Both the position numbers and the translations under genes were made by a program. This document shows, piece by piece, positions 58,534 to 64,000 of a stretch of 64,000 nt of DNA. The notes below the pieces were generated by a model, which was not told the DNA's origin, ran no database searches, and saw nothing but the letters and a program-made list of their open reading frames with translations. Position 1 is the first letter of the stretch, and every line of letters starts with the position of its first letter. The DNA comes from Anthopleura xanthogrammica (Eukaryota > Cnidaria > Anthozoa > Actiniaria > Actiniidae), in NCBI GenBank assembly GCA_964019055.1, contig OZ025218.1:10050170-10114169 (forward strand), in the 5' to 3' direction.

Positions 58534-61253
58534 TACACTATTTCCAAAGCCAATCGATCATACGTCACCAAGTACCGCGTTCAACTAGGGAGGTGGGAGG
58601 GTTTCCCTCATATCTCATTGGATAAATTAAGTACCGCTTCATTCTACTCAGCTTTATTCGAACGACGAGCAAGTCTAATTTGAACAAGTTAACTCCATTA
58701 CAAACTACTAAACGTTATTACTAATACTAATAAGACTGGATATTTAAATGCGTTTGTGACTCAAAGTGTTAAAAAGAAACGAGAAACAAAACAAATCAAA
58801 CTCTGAACTAAAATGTTTCATAAACTCTGATTTTCTTCTTTTCGTGTCAAAACCATACTACCCAGCTGAGTTGATCGCCTTCCTCGAAAGGAATTATGGG
58901 TCACTATTTTTGGTTAGCATTTTTCGAGCATTTTCCGATCTACAATGTAGACATAAATTCTCTTGGTAGAATATATAATGGGAAATACAAATCAAAATAC
59001 GATATCGAATCCTCAATTCTGATTGGGGACCTTGAGTTTGTACTGAAGATCAACTCAGCTGGATAATTTTGTTCCCTACTAAAAAAAATATTTCATTTTA
59101 AGTCAAAAATAGAATATTTTATGCCAACTACAACGAAAAATGTTCAAGATTAATACAATCATATCGATATAACTGTTTGTCACTCTAGGTCAAACATAGA
59201 CTCAAATCACCGGAGTGTATATTGGTTACTGCTTCAGGGTTCAACTTATAAGGATGAGGATCAATTTGTTGTTATCTCTTATTCTTTGTCGTTTGAATCT
59301 CTCGACCGAGTTCTGATATCATGACGAGAGCTCGATCCCTGAGGAGGGAATTGAAGGACGCTTCTGGAAATTTACTAGTTATATATGATGGACATGACAG
59401 AACATAAAAAGAAGAAGGTAAAAGATTGGTGAGCATCGTAAGAGGTTATGGCAGGGAAATTATAATCGTCCACCAACATTTTAATATTTTATTATTTTGA
59501 ATTAGTTTTGTTTATATTTTGAAAAACAAAAGAAATGAAATTTCTGAGAAAAAGCCTTTGACACTGCTGCCACCTGTAACCTTCTTACGTCTGAACTAAA
59601 AAATACAATGCAACAAGTTTATTCATTTCTCTTACAGAATATATACCCCTTTCACGTGACGTCATAGAACATCAATTTGGAGGACAAACATAGTGTTGTA
59701 AACTCTAAGTAAACATGTTGCTAGGGCTTCTAACCCCGCCAATCATATGGAGTCATCGGAATTCTTTGAAGAACGACCCATGCAACAATAGACATAACAT
59801 TGTTATTTCTAAGATATGTGCATATGATTTGCAGGGTATTCTACAGGTAAACGGAAGCATTTACATTTTTGTTTCTGAAACACGAATTTCTAATCAGCCG
59901 CCTTTGGCCGTGTTTCCGTAGTAACTTAATCGGGACTCTACAGAGTACAATTAACGCGCTAATTGTACTCCTCTCGACCAATCAGAATCGAGAAATTTTG
60001 TCGAGTGTACTATAAATTAAATATTAACTTTAAGAGGCAACACCCGAAATTGAATTGAATGGATTTGAAGTATTAAATTATTGAATTATTTTAATAATTA
60101 AAAGTTATTAGATGATTACTTAAAAGTATTTCATGATCTTTTTTATCCCTAAACTTCTTCAAGACGCTCATGAAAATTTTAGAATTAAGGCAAATTATAA
60201 GAGTGGTTTAATTCATTAACCCGTGAAACTAAGTGTAATTGCTGATAAGAGTGTGGTAAGAGTGTGGTAGTGAATTGAAAACAAAAGAACAAGAGTGTAA
60301 TAGTGCTAAATACACTAACATCTATTTTACGGGTTCATGAAACTCACTCAGAAACATCTGCATAACACTTGAAAACTGCCATTAAAACTAAACACAACAA
60401 ATTCAAATCGAGTTTCATAAGAGGATCTCATTGGGGTTAACCTTATGTAAGGCGTAAAAAGGCCAAAAAAAATACTGAGTCGTAGGCGCAAAAAAACAAG
60501 TACTTTTAACCGTTAGACGTAAAAAGTTAACTTTTTGTTTCGATTTTCTACGTTTGAAACTGTTTTTTTTTAAAGATGTACAAAGAAGTTTTTCATTACT
60601 GAACAGTGTTTTGACATCCTGTCTTCCTTTACGGACCTATTCAGGTATATGAATACTCATTCCGAGAACCGTTTATGACATTCCTCTGTCAGAAACGCTG
60701 GCTTTTATGTAAAAACGACACCTTTTTGGGCCCTCTTATCATAGTGTTTAAAGTGATCCTTGACAAGTATGAAGGGGGAAAGCAAATAGCAACCATAAGC
60801 ATATACGAACACAAAATTTCGGTTTTCATTAACAGCAATGCATGAATAACCGTATGCCATAAAAAAAAGCCAAAATAACCGTTAGCTATTAGGAAGGTAT
60901 ATCCCATTGAAACCAATGACCCCCTTAGATGTCGCAAGCCACAAGTTCGTTTGAATTGTAATTACTAAGACCACTAAAAGTAGACAACACTATACCTCGA
61001 AGAAAGCAGGTGAGAAAATTTTTCTTCCTTAGATTTATAGCTTGGAGTAGTAGTAGTTGGGGGTTTATTCAGACTTTAATTTCACTATATTTGTGGGGTT
61101 TTTTTTTGTTTTGTTTCTCTGTTTGTATTCTTTTAAGTTTTTTCTTGCGTTTTAAATTTGAAAATTTGTTAAAACAGCTGGTAGATTATTCAAATATAAA
61201 GTTCCTAATTTTAATTTATTCGCTCTTTTTTCAAAGACTTTTGTCTAGGGCCC
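58534..61253. other. Intergenic between GPCR-6 and GPCR-7
   Basis: No gene is seen. A half copy of the 16.7-kb inverted-repeat family lies near 59640-59700. Sequence homologous to the GPCR-6 upstream region begins near 61240. Confidence 0.45.
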
Positions 61254-61732
61254 AAAATTTGGTTGCCATGCAAACTTGACGTCATCATACTGTTCCACCA
61301 AGAGAGCATAAATAATTTTTTGCAATTGATGGCGTGGAAGTGTGCGCGCGCGATCAAAAACAACATACTTTTCGTCGATTTTTCTCACTTTTTTTAGACA
61401 AAATCTATTAGATAAAGCAAAAGATCAGGATTGGCTATGTTCTGTTCTCTGATAAAACACGACTGAGGCTGTTGAACACTCAAAAAGACGCGAAATGTAC
61501 GTTTTCCCAAAAAAATGTTTACATGCTTCCGCTACTTCCAGGCTTGGATGAAGCACACAATTTTTGACGCACAGGAATAGGGTATGGCGAAAATTGTTGG
61601 TACGCCAATGCTAAAAATAGCCCAACCGGGAATTCACATGGCGCGCGCGGTATTAAGAAGTTTCCCTCTCTTATTTATGCTCCATTGGTGGAACAGTATG
61701 ATGACGTCAAGTTTGCATGGCAACCAAATTTT
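61254..61732. repeat. Inverted repeat (62-bp arms) upstream of GPCR-7
   Basis: The left arm 61254-61315 (AAAATTTGGTTGCCATGCAA, ACTTGACGTCATCATACTGT, TCCACCAA) pairs with the right arm 61671-61732 at all but a few positions. The left arm is homologous to sequence upstream of GPCR-6 (AAAATGTGGTTATCATGG), so part of the shared 5' region has been duplicated in inverted orientation, or an element has inserted. The interior has GCGCGCGCG and GGCGCGCGCGG near the ends. Confidence 0.7.
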
Positions 61733-61797
61733 ACTTAATAACTTTTTAACTGTCTTTTTTTCAATTGTCTTTCTATTAATTTATCAATAGCGTAAAA

Positions 61798-63225
61798 ATG
61801 TGGGCAATTCTATTCGTGTTGGAAGCAGTTGTCATAGTAACAGGAAATATTACGATTTTGGTTGTATTTACTCGTACATCTGCACTGCGCAAGCGCAAAT
61901 ACTTCCTACTGGTGAGTCTGGCGGTGGCTGATCTCCTCGTGGGAGTTATCTCGGTGCCAATGTATGTAACGATGTTCTTCATATACTACCCAATGACCAT
62001 AGAGATAATAACTACGATCCAGGATATTGTATTTACTGCTGCATCATTGTTTGGTTTGACAGCCGTGGCCATTGAACGAGTGTATGCCGTATATTTCCCG
62101 TTCAAACACCGTACACTTTGGAAAGGTGTGTACATGATCGGTATAGCAGTGATATGGATGATGGCGACATTTATTGCATTTTCTTTTTTCTATTTTGATG
62201 GAATATTTCTGTTTTGTACACAAACTGTGCCAATCACAGTGTCTCTTGCCGTTGTCATTATCTCATATTTCCTAATATGGATTAAGATTAATTGCTTGAG
62301 AGGTGTACAAGGTCACGCAATCCACGAACGTGACAACGGACTGACTGTCACGCTTTTGATCGTCACTGTCATTAGTTTGATCGCTTGGATTCCATTTCAA
62401 GCTCTTATGGTTTATTCAAATCTTTGTAAAAATGGGTGTCACTTTAAAAACATTAAAAACATTATTTTAGGAACTAAATTCCTCCACTACAGCAACTCCC
62501 TCGTCAATCCTATCATCTACGCACTGCGCATGCCTCAGTTCAAGAGAGCTGTTTTCAATGCACTACGATGCTGTAAACAACATCAACTTGCATTACAAGT
62601 TTCGGCTAATGGGAGATCTCAACTCGACCGTGCAAAGGTGGTACCATTAACAACCAACTACGATAACAAGGCCTTCACTATTGATGAATGTCAAGGCCAT
62701 GCTGTCAGAGATGAGACACTAAATAACAACCCTAGCACTGCACAAGTCTCTGGTAGAGATGAGATACTAAACAACAACCCTAGCACTGCACAAGTCTCTG
62801 GTAGAGATGAGACACTAAACAACAACCCTAGCACTGTACAAGTCTCTGGTAGAGATGAGACACTAAACAACAACCCTAGCACTGCACAAGTCTCTGGTAG
62901 AGATGAGACACTAAACAACAACCCTAGCACTGCACAAGTCTCTGGTAGAGATGGGATTCAAATCAATGAGAACATTTTAAATCATCATACCACTAACAAA
63001 GATTGTTATGAAGATAAAAGAAAACCCGACCAAAAGGGTAGTAGTCTTCATGAAAACAACTATAATCTCCATTGTAACGATGGTACTTACCATACTACTG
63101 TAATCCATTTTCCCGCCACCTTCAGCAATGACGCCTGTCGATGCTCAGAGTCTACAAATGAAATGAAAACACTGGCTGTTGACAATGAAGGGTTTATCGG
63201 AACTAACCAAGAAACTAAACTATAA
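61798..63225 (+). CDS. GPCR-7: class A GPCR with repeat-bearing cytoplasmic tail
   Basis: 475 residues. The in-frame TAA five codons before the ATG and a 3' splice-site-like TTTATCAATAG place the start as in GPCR-6. Key positions match GPCR-6: E9 (1.42), N17, D45, D76 (3.32), E93-R94-V95, W-I-P-F-Q, N-P-I-I-Y. Loop 3 has C-K-N-G-C. The tail again has five 16-residue repeats, with its own differences (one T-V-Q for T-A-Q), and ends E-T-K-L. Amino-acid differences from GPCR-6 cluster in TM2-TM3, TM5 and the loop 3/TM7 start, around the expected ligand pocket. The inner ends and helix 8 are nearly the same. An AATAAA overlaps the bases just after the stop codon. Confidence 0.94.
   Translation: MWAILFVLEAVVIVTGNITILVVFTRTSALRKRKYFLLVSLAVADLLVGVISVPMYVTMFFIYYPMTIEIITTIQDIVFTAASLFGLTAVAIERVYAVYFPFKHRTLWKGVYMIGIAVIWMMATFIAFSFFYFDGIFLFCTQTVPITVSLAVVIISYFLIWIKINCLRGVQGHAIHERDNGLTVTLLIVTVISLIAWIPFQALMVYSNLCKNGCHFKNIKNIILGTKFLHYSNSLVNPIIYALRMPQFKRAVFNALRCCKQHQLALQVSANGRSQLDRAKVVPLTTNYDNKAFTIDECQGHAVRDETLNNNPSTAQVSGRDEILNNNPSTAQVSGRDETLNNNPSTVQVSGRDETLNNNPSTAQVSGRDETLNNNPSTAQVSGRDGIQINENILNHHTTNKDCYEDKRKPDQKGSSLHENNYNLHCNDGTYHTTVIHFPATFSNDACRCSESTNEMKTLAVDNEGFIGTNQETKL
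62711..62950 (+). repeat. 48-bp coding minisatellite, five units (GPCR-7 tail)
   Basis: Five in-frame 48-bp units, the same unit and copy number as in GPCR-6, with different internal substitutions. Confidence 0.95.
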
Positions 63226-63690
63226 ATAAACTATAGACATGCGCAGAATTAACGTCTAAATGACTGTAGAAGCCCAAGTGTGTATTACCTTGTCTATGAA
63301 ACCCAATTCTTATTATTCTCATTTGCTTAAATTGGCAGACTGGAGAGTCCAAGGGTGTAGAAAAAGATTACTATTTTTACTGGGTGTGTTTGGATTCGGC
63401 AATTCCTCCACAGTGGAAGCTGACGTTAAAATATCGTTTAGAAAATGGTCATGAAATTTCAATAATAAAAAATCTTACTGACATCGGCTGCAAAGAAAAA
63501 ACAAAGTAAGCTTATATATAGAGAGTTGATTAGGCCGGCAAAAACTTCAAAAACCAACCGCACAAAGCAATATCGAAAATAGGATTGGTAATGTCATTAC
63601 AAACTGGGAAAATATATATTACTTGCACATATACTGTTCGGTAATAATGCGCATTTAATCATATTTCAAATGTCAAAATGCGCAATATAA
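63226..63690. other. 3' flank of GPCR-7
   Basis: The first ~80 bases match the GPCR-6 3' flank (CATGCGCAGAATTAACGTCT, GACTGTAGAAG). Beyond that I see nothing specific. Confidence 0.5.
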
Positions 63691-63709
63691 GTATTAAATA
63701 TTATTATTA

Positions 63710-63743
<34 letters not shown>

Positions 63744-63775
63744 CATTATTATTATTAGTAGTAGTAGTAATAGAC
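63691..63775. repeat. (ATT)n / (AGT)n microsatellite
   Basis: ATT triplets with single interruptions, then a short AGT run. Confidence 0.9.
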
Positions 63776-63879
63776 ACGTATATAAGATGCTTTCAGTTCA
63801 TATTAGATCGAAAAACGGTTTGTATTTAAATAAAGATTTATTTCGTTTTCAATTAATATCACTGCCAAATTGCTCTTTC

Positions 63880-63984
63880 TTCTCCACTCGTCCCCAGTCG
63901 ATAGACCATCTCTTTATACACACTGCGCATGCCTCAGTTCAAAAATGCGCTTCTTTGCCGATTGCGGACCTGTTTGGCTTGTAA
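63880..63984 (+). pseudogene. Possible GPCR fragment (TM7 end and helix 8)
   Basis: The 21-base string CACTGCGCATGCCTCAGTTC plus A is shared with the TM7/helix-8 region of GPCR-6 and GPCR-7. In the matching phase it reads L-Y-T-L-R-M-P-Q-F-K-N-A-L-L-C-R-L. A CTCGTC upstream may match the N-S-L-V codons, but an in-frame TAG and altered spacing lie between. No earlier TM segment is found. It is either a decayed duplicate piece or a short shared repeat, and it runs to the window edge. Confidence 0.4.
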
Positions 63985-64000
63985 CAATAACTATGAGCCA

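Noticed and set aside
1..64000. Retroviral or LINE polymerase remnants
   Set aside because: No open frame or motif of reverse transcriptase, integrase or transposase was found.

Overview
This looks like nuclear DNA from an animal, most likely an anthozoan cnidarian (sea anemone or stony coral). Three things point there: an AT-rich genome full of microsatellites, small palindromic elements and a tRNA-derived SINE-like repeat; genes with spliceosomal introns; and a local cluster of single-exon class A GPCRs of the kind expanded in anthozoans. The species is inferred. No bacterial, plasmid or phage feature is visible, and no reverse transcriptase or transposase open frame is present.

The recognisable genes are seven rhodopsin-like (class A) seven-transmembrane receptors, numbered GPCR-1 to GPCR-7 here. 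In order they are GPCR-1 (1166-2254, +), GPCR-2 (4227-5255, -), GPCR-3 (18156-19247, -), GPCR-4 (43540-46688, +, five coding exons), GPCR-5 (51576-52436, +), GPCR-6 (56639-58063, +) and GPCR-7 (61798-63225, +). All share an unusual signature. There is a Glu in TM1 (1.42), an acidic residue at 3.32 (Asp in five, Glu in two), an E-R-x motif in place of D-R-Y, W-x-P-[FYL] in TM6 and a helix-8 start R-x-P-x-F. The usual TM3 Cys (3.25) and TM5 Pro (5.50) are both absent. Five of the seven carry a C-x(2,3)-C pair in extracellular loop 3. GPCR-6 and GPCR-7 are a recent tandem duplicate whose cytoplasmic tails hold five 16-residue repeats. A fragment resembling TM7/helix 8 of this pair lies at the right edge (63880-63984).

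The regions lie as follows. 1-5.4 kb holds two oppositely oriented receptors separated by short repeats and an E-box-rich stretch. 5.4-18 kb has no recognised gene; it contains a 1,074-bp perfect ATGG array and several short tandem duplications. 18-19.3 kb is GPCR-3. 19.3-43.5 kb has no gene I can name. It holds a 25-unit array of a 63-bp repeat, a dispersed 75-bp repeat family, long purine, CATC, ACAT and GAGAA microsatellites, a SINE-like element and a few candidate exons on the minus strand. 43.5-46.7 kb is GPCR-4, whose introns have collected an 825-bp TTA array, a 75-bp repeat array and a hairpin element. 46.7-64 kb holds GPCR-5 to GPCR-7 with foldback elements between them, including a ~1-kb TTAA-flanked inverted repeat.

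The genes do not form a pathway. They look like locally duplicated paralogous receptors, probably for small cationic or otherwise related ligands. Ligand, G-protein coupling and site of expression cannot be read from this sequence.
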